A DNA stretch of 64,000 nucleotides, from positions 4,121,087-4,185,086 of the forward strand of contig RQOL01000772.1 in the NCBI GenBank assembly GCA_013076295.1, given 5' to 3'. This document shows, piece by piece, positions 10,465 to 23,036 of the stretch. Under the pieces are notes generated by a model. The model saw nothing but the letters and a program-made list of their open reading frames with translations, was not told where the DNA came from and did no database searches. The DNA is from Sanderia malayensis (taxonomy: Eukaryota; Cnidaria; Scyphozoa; Semaeostomeae; Pelagiidae). The position numbers and the translations under genes were made by a program. Each line of letters starts with the position of its first letter. Position 1 is the first letter of the stretch.

Positions 10465-13400
10465 ATGGAAGACGAAGAATATAAAGAATTGTTGATTCCT
10501 AAAGAAGAATCTGGTAATCTTGACGGTAGGATGTTTTACATTTTACATTTCTAGAATAACAATAATTATAACAATCATAATCATTGTAATTATAAATATT
10601 TTTGCTGATGTAATCTTGTATCTTTAGTTTTAGTTTTAGCATGTAATTTGTTGTATTCCATAGCTATGTTGGCGTCTAACTTATATCCATCCTCCCCAAT
10701 GTCGATAAAAAATCAAGCTAGGTGCTTCAAGAGCAAGAGATCAACAATATGTTTTTCTTTTGATAGAGAAAAATGGTGCCAACAAAGGCGCAACCTACTC
10801 TGTTGAAGAAGCAATAGAGAAGATGGGCTTTGGCATGTTTCAAGTCAAGCTTCTTGCGCTCTGTGGTGTCTCGTGGGTCTGTGTATCTTATTCATTCAAC
10901 CCTCTTTGCTATCTACTAGATAGCTTGGTAGCTTTTAACATCATAAGACTGAAGCTATCTCAGCAAAAAAGTCGACTAATTTCCTATAGGATATGTAAAA
11001 AAACAAATTAAAAACTTCCTGGGAATGTCCAAGACACAAAGCTACAAGAGATGGGGGCGGGGTAGCTATCATTTCACTTTTTGTGAGTTCAACAGAACAA
11101 TGAAAATCGCCAAAGCAATAATAAAGGCTGCAATTTTTATTGCCTCTCCCCCTCCCCCCTTTTTCCCCAACCAGGCAATGCCAATTCTATGTCTATGAAA
11201 CATTCCGTACTGAATCTGTTGTAAATTTTGATGTAGATGGCAGATTCTATGGAGATGTCAATCTTAGCCATACTGGGGCCGGCAGTTCGCTGCGAATGGA
11301 GACTCACTCACTGGCACGAAGCATTTCTTACTACTGCAAGTACAATCATGTTTTACTGTCGAATATCTTAAGTACTTCTTTTGTTATTCTGCGGTAAAAA
11401 GTTACGATAGTAGCTCTTTTACACATGTGGAATGTGACAGCGTGGAACTAACATCTCAAATGGCCCAGAGACATCGATTGTTGATTGTAGATGTGTGAAA
11501 GACACACTTACATAAAATAAAAATACAATTTGCTCACTTCTATACTCTTTAAGCTGTCTTGCGGGAAGAGAGTTAACGAATTGAAGAGTAATAAGTAGTC
11601 GTCAATTTGAGTTTCGAGTATTTCTTTCAGGTCGTTTTCATAGGAATGTTCCTGAGCACGTATCTTTGGGGATACATGAGTGACAAATACGGTCGTAAGC
11701 CAGTAAGTCGTACATATATTTATAATGCAAGATAATGTAACACATAGCAATCCATCTACTGGCTTCACAACACTTCTCGCTCAATTTTTCTAGGTGATCA
11801 TACTGGCCACACTTGGAATATTCTACTACGGATTAGTCAGCTCAATCTCCCCTCGATACTTTTGGATTGTGCTGTTGCGTGGCATGGTGGGGTTTTCAAT
11901 GTCTGGAGTCGTTCAAGGGTAAGCTTTGAAAGGCAAATTATTCACATTATTTGCGTCGAAATCACAGACCATCGTAGCTATCACATCACCACAATACAGT
12001 CATGTCTCTACTTTCTTTATCACTAATGTAGGATGCATTCAACAGGTGAAGGTAGTTGGTACAATAATTCAGGGGCCCAGAATATGACCACACCCAGTGT
12101 CTTTTAAGTGTTGAGGGCACCTTGCCTATACTGTGAGGTCCCACAAGTTAAAACTCACTTGTAAGTGACTATGAGGCTCGAGAAATGGGAAAACAATATA
12201 TATCAAATAAAATGTATATATTGTTTTACCATTTCTCTAAAGATATGAAAACAATAAAAGACCTTTGTAAACAATTAGTCTCAACATCAAAAACGTTGCT
12301 TTCATTACAATTTCCAAATTAGAGGGGCCATTTCTTCTTCAATTAACATTCAAAGCTTTATGTTCTACCTTGACTTATTCAACAGATAAAACTCCGTTCT
12401 TCTCCACTATACTGCAAGACATGTTGCTTCTTTTTTAACGCCCGCATTAGCCATACTACACTGCAATATATATGCACATTGTTACGTCATCTAGGACCAA
12501 TCTAATAGCCGAATTTTTACCAATGAAGACAAGAGGCTTGACAATCAATCTAAGCAGCGTGAGTATTGCCTTAGATTTTGCGAATCTTTATTATAAAAGC
12601 ATCAATTCTAGTTTCTACGCATTTTGAGTTTATTTTCTAGTGTTTCTGGTCAATTGGTACAAGCATAGAAATCCTCACTGCAATGTTTGTCATGCCCAGC
12701 CTTGGTTGGAGATGGCAGCTATTCTTCTCAGCGTTGCCATCGCTGTTATTTTTATCAATAGCCAAAGTAAGCAGCAAAGCTTCTTTACGATGTCTTGATC
12801 TTCTAAGCTATTACCTACCACACAACCTACATCATGTTAATGTTAGAGATAGAACACGAGGCTTGCTACCAATGTTGTGTTTATGTTATAGATTTTACCG
12901 GAGTCTGCTAGATTTTATGCGACAAGTGGACAGCCAGAGAAAGCGATGGAAATACTGGAAAGCATAGCTAAGAACAACAAAGCAGAATTACCAGCAGGAA
13001 AATTGGAGGCTGTGAAAGTGGTACGGTATTTTGCAAAACCTTTTCAACCCAACAATTAGTTAAAAAACTGCCGTCTTAGTTATGGATTAAGTATGACGTT
13101 CTTTCTTATCATAGGTAGCTAACCGAGGTAGCATGGTAGAAATGTTTAAAGGAGGCCTTTGGAAGACCACAGTTCTATTATGGGTTATTTGGTAAGGACA
13201 TAAATTTACTTTCAATTGCATGGACGTATCGACATATATTAAACAGTCCTTATACCAGCATTGATAATTCTAACGAAAGTATCACATGATAACACATTAA
13301 CACTATGCCTCTATTTCAGGTTTGGGTCTCATTTCAATATCTATGGATTAGCCCTCTTAACAACCGCGTTGTATTCTAGTGGATACGAGTGTTATGGTAA

Positions 13401-15175
13401 GCTTAAAAGATATGATATCCCACCTCCTGTAAGGTCCATACAGATCATTGATTTACAATGAAATACAACGTACACCCAAGAGGCTCAGCATCTGAATACT
13501 TTCGTTGGATGTAATACACAAACCGTGTCAAAGACTTAGTCTGCATTCGTGCAGAGTCTAGTGTCTTCAAATTTTACACATTAATTGACTTAATGAATAT
13601 TTAAGACTAATAGATTAATCGTTTTCTTTCAGGCTCTTCGCCGATTCCTGCAGAGGACATAACCAATTGCGATTACTGCAAAAAACTTGACAAAACAGAT
13701 TATCTTAATTTCTTCTTCGTTCTTAGTGCAGATTTTCTATGTAAGTGAAACAGCGCTATTTCTTATCCTTTTAGCAACTCTAAGAGATTAAAAACTCCTT
13801 CGAACGTTTCGTGCTTGCTTGTGTGACCTAACTTGTTTGATCCTAAGGTGAAATGAAGTCATAAAATTTATTTCGTTTCTCAGGTGTTCTTATAGTGGCT
13901 TTGTTAGCTGATACAGTTGGAAGAAAATGGCTTCAGGGCATAGGATTTTTCATGATGGGAATCTTCTTTTCCCTTCTTTTTATCTGTACACATAGGTAAC
14001 TGTTTATTTACGCTTTTCGTAAGTTTAGTCTGCTGGTTCCTTATGCTTTCATGCAAGGCTGCTGCTAGTTTCCAGCACTCTTGCATTGTTAATAGCTTAA
14101 CAATGCAAGAGTGCTGGATCGTGCTGTTAGACATTGATACTTAATTAATAACCAGCTCATGGTATGCCAAATAGTTAGCAATTGTGCAACATTAACTGAT
14201 CTTATACCGATCTACAACCAATTCACGTAGTAATAACTGTATTTTTTCCTCTATAGCCAAACCTGGACGACGTTATTTCTCTTCGGCGCGCGATGTTTTG
14301 CTGCAGTGGCTGATATAGGGGGATACATTTACACACCAGAGGTGTGAGACATTCTATACTATTAACCAGAATAAGGCGCAGGTCGACCTTTTTGGCTAGC
14401 AGTGTGATTATAAACGCATTTTAATACTTTAGCATACAAAGTATGAAACATTGCATACCCTTTCATTGTATACTCTAGGTTTACCCAACTCATATCAGAG
14501 GAATTGCTCTCGGCTCATGTTCTGGTATATCAAGGATTGGTTGTATGCTCACCCCATTCATATCCCAGGTAACCTGCACACATTTATTGTTTATCAATTG
14601 AGAACCCATCTAACGCATGGTTACTCTTCCCTAAACAATACCGTCATGTGTGGTATGGTAACAATGACACGTTTTCCTTCCATTCCAGGTTCTGGCACAT
14701 AAGTCCATTCACTTAACAATTGCTATATACGTTGGTGTATCATTCACTGGGTTTATCTGCTGTCTTCTACTTCCAATTGAAACAAAAGGGCGACACATGA
14801 TTGTAAGTTAATTTATTTAATAGATAGCCACCCATAAAATCACTGACGCGGAGGCGCTTAAAACGCTTTTAGGGGAGATCCATCTCTCCACCCGAATTAA
14901 AAGCAGGGGAGTACTATGTAGTTGATATCAAAACTGAAATCTCAAAATCTGGTTTATTGTTCGAATATATTGTAAATTTTGTGCCAAAATGTATCCATAC
15001 TTTGACAACAGGGTCGTTGATGCCCCCGGCCTCCGCCCCCCTGTCTCCCATTTCTATCCTTATAATGCTGTAACCTTTGCTCTCAATTACTGCTGGATCA
15101 ACCCTACAATGTTGTGTTAAGACAGTAGCAACATTTGTCTGTTTTATTTTTCAGGATATAAACAAAGAATCTTGA
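10465..15175 (+). CDS. SVOP-like MFS transporter, 16 exons, complete
   Basis: Twelve-helix major facilitator of the synaptic-vesicle SV2/SVOP branch, an organic-cation/anion-transporter-like protein of vesicle or plasma membrane; the substrate is unknown. Exons: 10465-10525, 10767-10876, 11237-11335, 11631-11702, 11794-11918, 12495-12558, 12641-12766, 12892-13020, 13115-13191, 13320-13396, 13633-13740, 13884-13995, 14257-14341, 14479-14568, 14689-14802, 15155-15175; total 489 aa. Landmarks: [40 protein letters not shown], the loop 2-3 motif [42 protein letters not shown], the loop 8-9 repeat [29 protein letters not shown] and LLPIETKGR. Exon 3 ends at a GC donor (gcaagt at 11336). Several introns hold long hairpins. 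SVOP is the best match; a closely related SVOPL or SV2-like paralogue cannot be excluded. Confidence 0.92.
12180..12237. repeat. Intronic hairpin, roughly 24-bp arms
   Basis: Within intron 5 of the SVOP-like gene. The arm 'gagaaatgggaaaacaatat' continuing 'atat' pairs with the downstream strand ending 'attgttttaccatttctc'. About 22 of 24 positions pair, around a loop of about 10 nt. The size and imperfect pairing resemble a small miRNA precursor, but no expression evidence exists here. Confidence 0.5.
14071..14118. repeat. Perfect intronic palindrome, 22-bp arms and 4-nt loop
   Basis: 14071-14092 (tccagcactcttgcattgtt+aa) is the exact reverse complement of 14097-14118, separated by tagc. It lies in intron 12 of the SVOP-like gene. 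Such a perfect short palindrome is either a very recent inverted duplication or a selected RNA/DNA structure. Confidence 0.85.
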
Positions 15176-16632
15176 AAGATACTATCATGGACAAACAATA
15201 TTTTCGCCAACTGATGGCTGTATTTCACATTTAATACATAATTTTATGCCATAGAAATGATGTCGAACTAGAAGATTGCTTTTATTTCTGTTAAGTGGTG
15301 GACAAATAGCAACCTAATGTTGTAGTACTCTTTAAATTTCAAAATTACTCGCTCTTTGACGTTGTTAATGTAAGGGTGTGTTTGTCAAATGACCTTGCTA
15401 TAGCTTGTTAATGCTTGAGATTCTGAAGATGTGATATTTGAACACATTTGGTTTTGACTGCATTTGTCACTTCTACCTCCATTTGGCTTTGAGAATTTCA
15501 GTCTTAAAGCGTAAGCATTGTGGAGTGGAAATGGCACAGCATTGGCACAAAAGCCTCACGGAATACGTAAAACAAAAACCACGTCGACAGAACTTGAAAA
15601 CAAACTTTTTTAACGGGTAGAGCCAGTTAAAAATATATCGTGCTGGTACGCACAAAGCATGTAAGCGCAAGCTAAAATATAAACATTTTCATGTTTCGAC
15701 GCTTTCAAGTTTTTACCAGCAAATTATACAAATACTTCTTAAACATTGCAAGATCTCTACCTGAAGTCGAAGTCCATAAAAAGTAGCCTGATAGAAGGAG
15801 CAAAGCTTTGATGAATATAGCATCAGCTTCAGTACAGCACGAGATAATTAACGAAAATCAAGTCCATCACGGTTCATTGACCAACAGGTCCCATTGCAAA
15901 AAGATCAATTATCCGAGCAATTCACATTGACAGAGACACAGAAGACTCAAAAATTCAAAGATTAGATTTCAAAATCTCAACTTTAAAAGGCTTAAGATAT
16001 TACTTAATGTAAGAAAGTAAACATTGAAATTGCCTGCATGTTAGGGTAATAATTGCTTGCTTGTGTTTTTTGGTTGAAAGGTAAGAAAGTGTCTTTTTTC
16101 AATTATTGCTCATTAGTATCTTTACTTCGCTTCGTTGCTTATTAAATGCGTTTATTGCTAGCAAAACATAACGAGTCATCATTTGTGGTTATTTAATAAT
16201 CTTTCTTAAATGACATGGGTCCAAGATCAATAAATACTTTCCTATAGTAGATATGTCTAATACTGACTGCTTTCTTTCATGATAAACTCACGACAAGTGA
16301 AACATAATAGATGCAGTTGATGCCCGCTTTAAGTGAAAATATTTAGCTATAATATTGCTAGTTTCAAGCTTTAAATCAGGTAGCAAGCAGATTTGGATAC
16401 CATGAAATGCTATATAATGTCATGATACCATGCGATACGATGCAATAGTAGCTCATAGTTTTGTTTTGTTTTAACCTAAGTAACCAACGTTTGGGCCAGA
16501 CATGCAATCTAAGTAATATTCATATAGAAAGAAATGTTTATAGTAATTTTCGCAAGAGCTACCCGAATAGAAAATAAACAGCCGGCTAAAAGTTAACAAT
16601 TATTGCAATTTTTCTTCAGCACTACTAGAAGG
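15176..16632. other. Intergenic, SVOP-like to chitinase-like gene
   Basis: No gene is supported. A polypyrimidine tract and CAG end at 16619, 13 nt before the next start codon. Part of this interval is therefore probably a 5' UTR intron of the chitinase-like gene, or the upstream part of a trans-spliced leader site. Confidence 0.4.
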
Positions 16633-19600
16633 ATGCAAGCTTGGTTTTTATTATCAATTGGAGTGCAGCTTTTTGTATGGACAGGACACTGCCAAGATAC
16701 CCAAATTGTGACATACTGGGGGCAGAATTCAGCTTGGGGCCAGGACAGCAGACAGGAGAAAGATTTGATTGACATTTGTGGAGAGGGTTCTCCATATGAC
16801 ATCATCAATGTTGGATTCGTGCAGGAGTACTTTGATGAACAAAATTCAGGTATGAGAAATCGAATAATTGATCGATCTGGATTGATAATCTAAAATAGGA
16901 TTGGCTTGAGCAGATTCAATTAGATGTTATAGCTTCGTGCCATCGGGTTTTGCAGATCGAATGCCTGGCTTAAATTTTGCTGGTCACTGCAAGACTCCAA
17001 TTGACATGAATCACAAGACATTGTTCAGTTGTCCTGGCATCGAAAGAGGCATACGGACATGTCAACAGAACGGAAAGAAAGTTCTCATTGCCATAGGTGG
17101 ACCGAAGGGAAAATCAAGCTTCGATGGCGAGGCACAGGGTGAAAAATTAGCAGAAAATATCTGGAACTTATTCTTAGGAGGGAAGGATTTGCCAGACCTG
17201 CGGCCCTTTTCAAGGTATGTTTCAGTTTTAGGCAAACCAGATCGGAACGTAAATTACTCGCAGATGTTTGATATAAACTTTGCATGTAGTATGCCTTGCA
17301 AGCCGTATGAATTATGATCTTCAAAAAATAAAGAAAACATATAGTGCTCCCAGACCTTTTGATAAGCTCGTGACACATGACACGTTCACAGAGCAAGCAA
17401 GTGCTCAAATAGCCAACCAGACCATAGTTAATTACCCAATTTAATGTTACTACAGCTTGAATATAGTGAAGGTAATCAATCAATTTCATATTATTTCAGT
17501 GCTGTTTTGGATGGCGTAAATGTCATGCCAGTAGGAGGCACGTTTGTTGGATACCCTGCGTTTATTCGTCATCTGTTCTACCTCGCAAAACGTGACAGTA
17601 CACGAAAATACCTCATCACAGCCTCACCATCATGCAATTTTCCCGATTCAGTTCTTGGCCCTGGGCCGAACAAAGCATTGCAAACAGCAGTGAAGTACAT
17701 TGATCATGTAAGTAATTGTGGCTGATTTCAAATGGCTTTCGGATTCATAATTCTTCCCACTGCTACTACCACTGCATGAATGATGTGTGACGTGTTTTTG
17801 GGTAGTGGCTTCTCCAAAACTGCGTGTCTCAGCCTCTACCAACTGTCACCCCATCGTGTTTCTTATGTTACGTGGAGAAAACATGAAGCCAGAAATACTA
17901 CCTATGCTACCAACTACTACTATTACTACTCTACTATTTTATACTCTTCACTTAAAACACAAAAAACAAACGGTTTTATATGTCTACCGACCGTCCACTA
18001 TAGTGGACTCATTGATTAACGAATGTTTCCTAATGGGTACAAACCTGAGGGAACAATAATTTTTTGTGCCAAACTCACCATCACAATAACAGTTATCCAC
18101 TTTTCTATCAGCTTTACATCAGATTCTACGGTTCGAATTGTGGCGTGTCTGAGAACTCATTGTTTGAAGAATCACTCGAAGCATGGCTGGACTTTGTGAA
18201 GCGAATGATGCAACGAGACGGCGAGGCCCCGTTGATATACATCGGCGTCCCAGCATTGGAAAGAGCATCACCTGTGACAGGCTGCTATCAGTCGACAAGA
18301 GACTTGCGAGAGATCTACAAAGTAAGATTAAGTGCCATCAGTTATGTATATGTTGTATTCTCACCCTTTGTTGTGCTTGCATAAGACAGACAAAGGAAGA
18401 CTTTATGTTGGAAGTTGCAAAGTGTATGCTGCAGGGGACATAGATTCAACTGTGCGACGTGAACAAAAGGATAGACGTAAGAGCCGATGGCGTTAGGGGC
18501 CCTTGATTTTATAACTAACCCAAGTGCCTCTTTACTTCATTAAAGTGGATGTTTTTTCTTCTTTGAAAGATAAACCTTACTGCTTCAAAAGGTGTACCCT
18601 CTGCACTGTCTCTCCCAAATTTAACTGCTCCCCCAAACATAACTGTTCCCGACATCCCAGCAGAAGCATCTGGGAACATGCATGTCTCTATTTCAATCAG
18701 TACTTTTACATGACATTTTAAGTAATGTTTTCTGGGCTTCCACACCAGATTTAATTGTAAACTTGCTGATTAATCTTTCAGAGATATCGGGAAAATAATT
18801 TCTTTGGTGGATTCATGATCTGGGACGCTTCTTGGGATCAAACGAACATACAGTACGGAAAGTCGTATTCAGAGAGATTGCTGATAGCAACGAAAAACTT
18901 TGACGAACAAGAGTCGGAGAACTTTGACGAACAAGAAGAGGAAGAACACCCGATTGAGCCAGCACCAACTGTGACAACTCCGATTACACTTCCAACTACA
19001 CAAGCAACGTATCCTATGCCAGAGGCTCCGGCCCAGACGCCTCTTCCGGTAACGCAACCACTTCCACCAGCAACACCACCACCTCCACCAGCAACGCAAC
19101 CAGCTGATAATCCTGACGAGAATCCCTATGGGGATGACAATGATATGGAGGAGCAAGAAGGGGGAGAGCAACCAATAGGAGAGCCAGAAGAGGAACCAGA
19201 AGGACCAGAAGAACCAGAAAAGCCAGAAGAAACAGAAGAAGAACAAGAAGAAGAGCCAGAAGAAACTCCGGAACAGTTGGCTGCCAAGCCACCACAACAA
19301 GATGGCGCAGGCGAACCGGTCAATGAAGAAGATGAGAACGATGATGAAGATCCTGCTCAGCCACAACCCCCAGACATGGAGAATCGCTATCCACCAAATC
19401 AAGCAGAACCAGTGGATGATGGAAAGGCGTACCAAGAAGAGAGCATTCCGCTCTCAGTTGATGCTGAGCTCAAAGCAGCGAGAGCAGAGAAAGAACGCAA
19501 AAGACAGGAGTGGTTAAAACAGAAGCAAAGGGAACAGTGGTTATTGTGGCGGAAAGTGTTCCCAAACAAACAGCAGAGCTATCCTAATTATAACTCAAAT

Positions 19601-19990
19601 ATTCAAATCAAGCCACAATACACACAGCCAAGCTATCCTGGATTAAATCAGATTTCTGCTTATCCGGCAAAACCTTTTGGTTTTTTCTCAAAACACTTGA
19701 AAAGCAACACTTGGATAAGGAAGCATAGAAAAGGTGCCCGAGTCTCAGGTGAAGCAGAAAGCAATTTAAAAAAGCCCGAAGCAAAATCCACCGTTTTTGA
19801 ATCCGGATTCGGTTTATCAAACACAGACTTTTCTGGATTGGCATCTGGATTAAGTAGTGGATCAGGAGACCAATCAAACCAAAGGAGTTTTGTTGAATCT
19901 GGATCTGGATTAACTTATTCGAGTGGATCAGGATCTGGATTTCGACCTGGTTTATCATCAGGGTCGGGATCAGGAAATTTCGATGCATGA
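16633..19990 (+). CDS. Secreted class-III GH18 chitinase-like protein, catalytically dead, Ser-Gly tail
   Basis: Exons 16633-16849, 16956-17214, 17500-17707, 18112-18321 and 18782-19990 join in phase to 700 aa. A signal peptide (about residues 1-20) is followed by a glycoside hydrolase 18 barrel of the plant/fungal class III type: IVTYWGQNSAWGQ, YDIINVGFVQEYFD, GKKVLIAIGG, LITASPSCNFPD, IRFYGSNCG, IYIGVPALERA, GGFMIWDASWD. At the catalytic strand, where active members have DGxDxDxE, this protein has AVLDGVNVMPVGG. The second and third Asp and the acid/base Glu are Asn, Met and Val, so hydrolysis is not expected and chitin or glycan binding is the likely role. From about residue 320 the tail is Pro/Glu-rich and strongly acidic, then basic, then about 13 Ser-Gly dipeptides (FESG, VESGSG, SSGSGSG). 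Such acidic SG sites can carry glycosaminoglycan. Extracellular, possibly matrix or cuticle associated. Confidence 0.88.
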
Positions 19991-21190
19991 AAACAAAGCA
20001 TGAGAAGGCATGGAAAATATTTATCTATTACCTCCGCCACATAGCTGATTTTCAATAACGATTAAATTGGAAATGGCAGAGGGACGGGGGCAAATTCCCT
20101 GCCTTGGAATGGCAGGGGAAACTTCGTTCTATTTATCAATATATATGGCTTTGTAGCTAATATTATTTGTCAATTATTTCGTACTGATGAATGCGTACAT
20201 ATTGCCCAAGTTTGACCATACACAAAGCATTACGAAAACCATTTATCATTGGCGGTTGCGTCTACCAACATCTGCATAATTAATGTATATGATTTATGAT
20301 CAATGATATGATTAATTAATGATTAAGAGTTAAATGGGTGTTATATTGGCATCTGATTAATGAATGTGACGTCACTGCACTCACGTTTCACTAATTTTCA
20401 CCCATGTGAACAAGCCTTGTGTGTTGGAGATGGTGGGATTGAGATAAACGCATGGAAATTGGTTAATAAAGGTGTTGGAATCTTTATTGTGAAACGACAG
20501 CTGTATCCGTGCATTGTAATTCTATGCAAAATTCGATAAAACGCAAAGCAACGTCAGAGCACAGATACACAAGCCCCATGAGTGGATTTGAGCAACTGAA
20601 ATGAGAATGCAATGAAAGTTATGCAATTCGTTTGCAGATGATTAACTTTTGTAAACGATATCTTTAGATCAGCCAATACATATCAGAAATCAGTTAACAA
20701 AACAGATTTGTGCGCTTGTATATCCTTAGATCACCAGACGGAGTAGAATGCGGGCCCTGTTTAACGGGCCACCCCCAAAAATTGCGCAAGAGACGTGCAG
20801 TGGTGCAATGTGAGTAGGATGACCTCCCACTATGTTATGTATGATGTTCATTACTATTGTGTTTAATTACACAGTCTTTGGAATTGGATAGTCGAAGACA
20901 TTAAGCTCAGCTTCAAAATAAAGAGTAGTTCAAAATAGTATAGAGTGGGAATAAAGGGTAATTTTTGTAATAAAGTTAAAATCGTTATGTTCCTGCTGCA
21001 ACTTTGTTTCCATAATGGTTCTTTCAGAGGAATTATTAAGAAAACATTTTTGGCAAAACTGTCGAGCAATACTAATAGAGGAATTGTTTTCTTGGCTTCT
21101 TTGCTACAAGAGAGGAAAAGTTGTTTTCTTTTGTTTCGGAAGTCTCGAATGAATGTTTGAGGCCGCTGATAGTCTTTGGGTCCAAACTAC

Positions 21191-21364
21191 AGTCTATTCT
21201 CGATAAGTGGAACCTGCACGGGACCGAAAAAAATGGTTCCATTTATCGAATGTTCCATTTTTCCAAATTATAGGTTTGTTAATGCAAATCCAAGGGACCG
21301 GAGAAATAGGTTCCACTAAACGAAAGTTCCACTTATCCGGGGCTCCACTTATCGAGAATAGACT
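21191..21364. mobile_element. MITE-like insertion, family B
   Basis: The terminal inverted repeat begins AGTCTATTCTCGATAAGTGG. The end of the element, CCACTTATCGAGAATAGACT, is its exact reverse complement. The interior repeats 'ggttcca' and 'cgaa' blocks in both orientations. The cgataagtgg/cacttatcga ends resemble pogo/Tigger-derived MITEs; no coding capacity. Confidence 0.85.
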
Positions 21365-22913
21365 CTATGTCTTATTTCATTACTCTACCAGCGAGAGCCA
21401 CATTCCGTGTCTAACAGATAACCCAAGCAGTAGGGGCTTAGCGGAAAGTCATCCCTTCATCCGCTTGGTTCTAAAAGCAAATGCATCATTGCGAACATCA
21501 ATACGCCATCGGTTAATAAGTTTTATAAGATGAGATGATTCTAAAATACAACATGCATGCAAATGCGTGATTTATCGTGAGCAAAGCTGTGTCTGTGTGC
21601 CATCAAAGCAGAGCGAAGATAACGAAGGACAGCTGCAAGTCTGTCCAGCTTAGCTAGAATCGAGCTCAGCTAAGCAATACTGATGAAATATTTTCAAGCA
21701 GACTCGTGATGTGGAGCCAAAAGTAGAAAACTAACTAAATTCGTGCAACCCTGTAATATCTTTGAGTTGTAGCGAGAGGGAGTCAGCACACGACTACATT
21801 CTGTTCTAACTGTATCTTGACTGATTCAACATCGTTTTACATTATAACTTATTACATAACATAGCATGCTCTGCACGCCGTGTGCAAGTGAGGTATTGCA
21901 TGAATACTATAAATCCTGATCGAACAAAAACCTTCTAATTAGTCAGGGTATTATCAGTTAGTTTGAAAATTGCGTCTTTTATCGTTTATGAAAACCGTAT
22001 TTATACGATTGACCACAGCGGCGCTATTTTAATCATCTGGAGCAGTGCTGCGATTTATCGAGGGTGGGGCATTTTAAAAAATTTCTCATTCGGAATTATA
22101 ACAAGATCTTTTAATGATAAAAGTTAAGTAAAAGGGCTTTGATGTGCACTCTATTTGAACTAAAAGGCGTTGTTGAAAAAGAAAATAATTTCCCGCGAGC
22201 GACATAAGTTTTTTGGTTAGTTTAAATTGGGGTTTTTTACTGTTCTGAAGGTGTTTCGATCAAGCGCCGCATTTGCAAATAGTTAGTGCGGTGCTCATTC
22301 GGCTGGGGAAGGGGGCACTCAATTGAGCAAATACAGTAGTCTTACTTTGTTAGCATTGGCAATACATTATAGTAGCTAAACAGGGGTCAACAAGGTCATT
22401 GAAACCGGGTCGGAGATGCATAAGGGTCGGAGATGCATAACGTTCTTTCTCAACCCAAGTTTCAATTCTAGAACTAATAGATGTCAAGATATTTCAAAGA
22501 CTGACTTGGAATACAATGTTGCACATGTAATTTTAATTACTTCTTAAAACGCATCATAATAGAAACATACGAGACGGCCTGCTGTATTAACAAAAGAAAT
22601 CGCTCACATATGGTCCCAGCTTGCAAGTTCCAAAACTATTCGAACCACTAAGCCAGGTTTAAATGACTAATGGTAGCAAATTAAATGGAGTGGTGGCATT
22701 GTTTTTCTAACGTTTTGGCATTTTTCCCACAAGATATGTTATTTTCAAGAAGTCATCACGAGATTCCAAATAGGCGACTGAACAAAAGATGATTCTAGGT
22801 CAAGCACTCGATTTGATAAACCCAAGACAAAGGCTACATATTCATAAGAACATTTGATAAGTCCATATGAACTTCATCGATAGTGTCCAGCCATCTTATC
22901 AGCTATTCCAAAG

Positions 22914-23036
22914 GGTATTTATAGGTGATCAGCATAGGAAATCATGGCATTTCTTGCTCTCCGTAATCCTTGCAATTACTCCTCAATCAATCAAGCATCC
23001 CAGACGCATTGGCAACATATATCATCAAATAAAAAT
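22914..23036 (+). promoter_or_regulatory. Candidate TATA box and 5' UTR exon
   Basis: A tatttata box at about 22915-22922 is followed by about 115 bp ending at a consensus donor (gtaagtac at 23037). A lone TATA plus donor can be chance. It would fit a non-coding first exon spliced to the acceptor at 28740 just before the neuropeptide start codon. Weak inference. Confidence 0.2.

Noticed and set aside
18869..19435. 188-codon open frame on the minus strand, Trp/Leu/Phe rich
   Set aside because: It is the antisense of the Glu/Pro-rich tail of the chitinase-like protein; low-complexity coding sequence gives open antisense frames.
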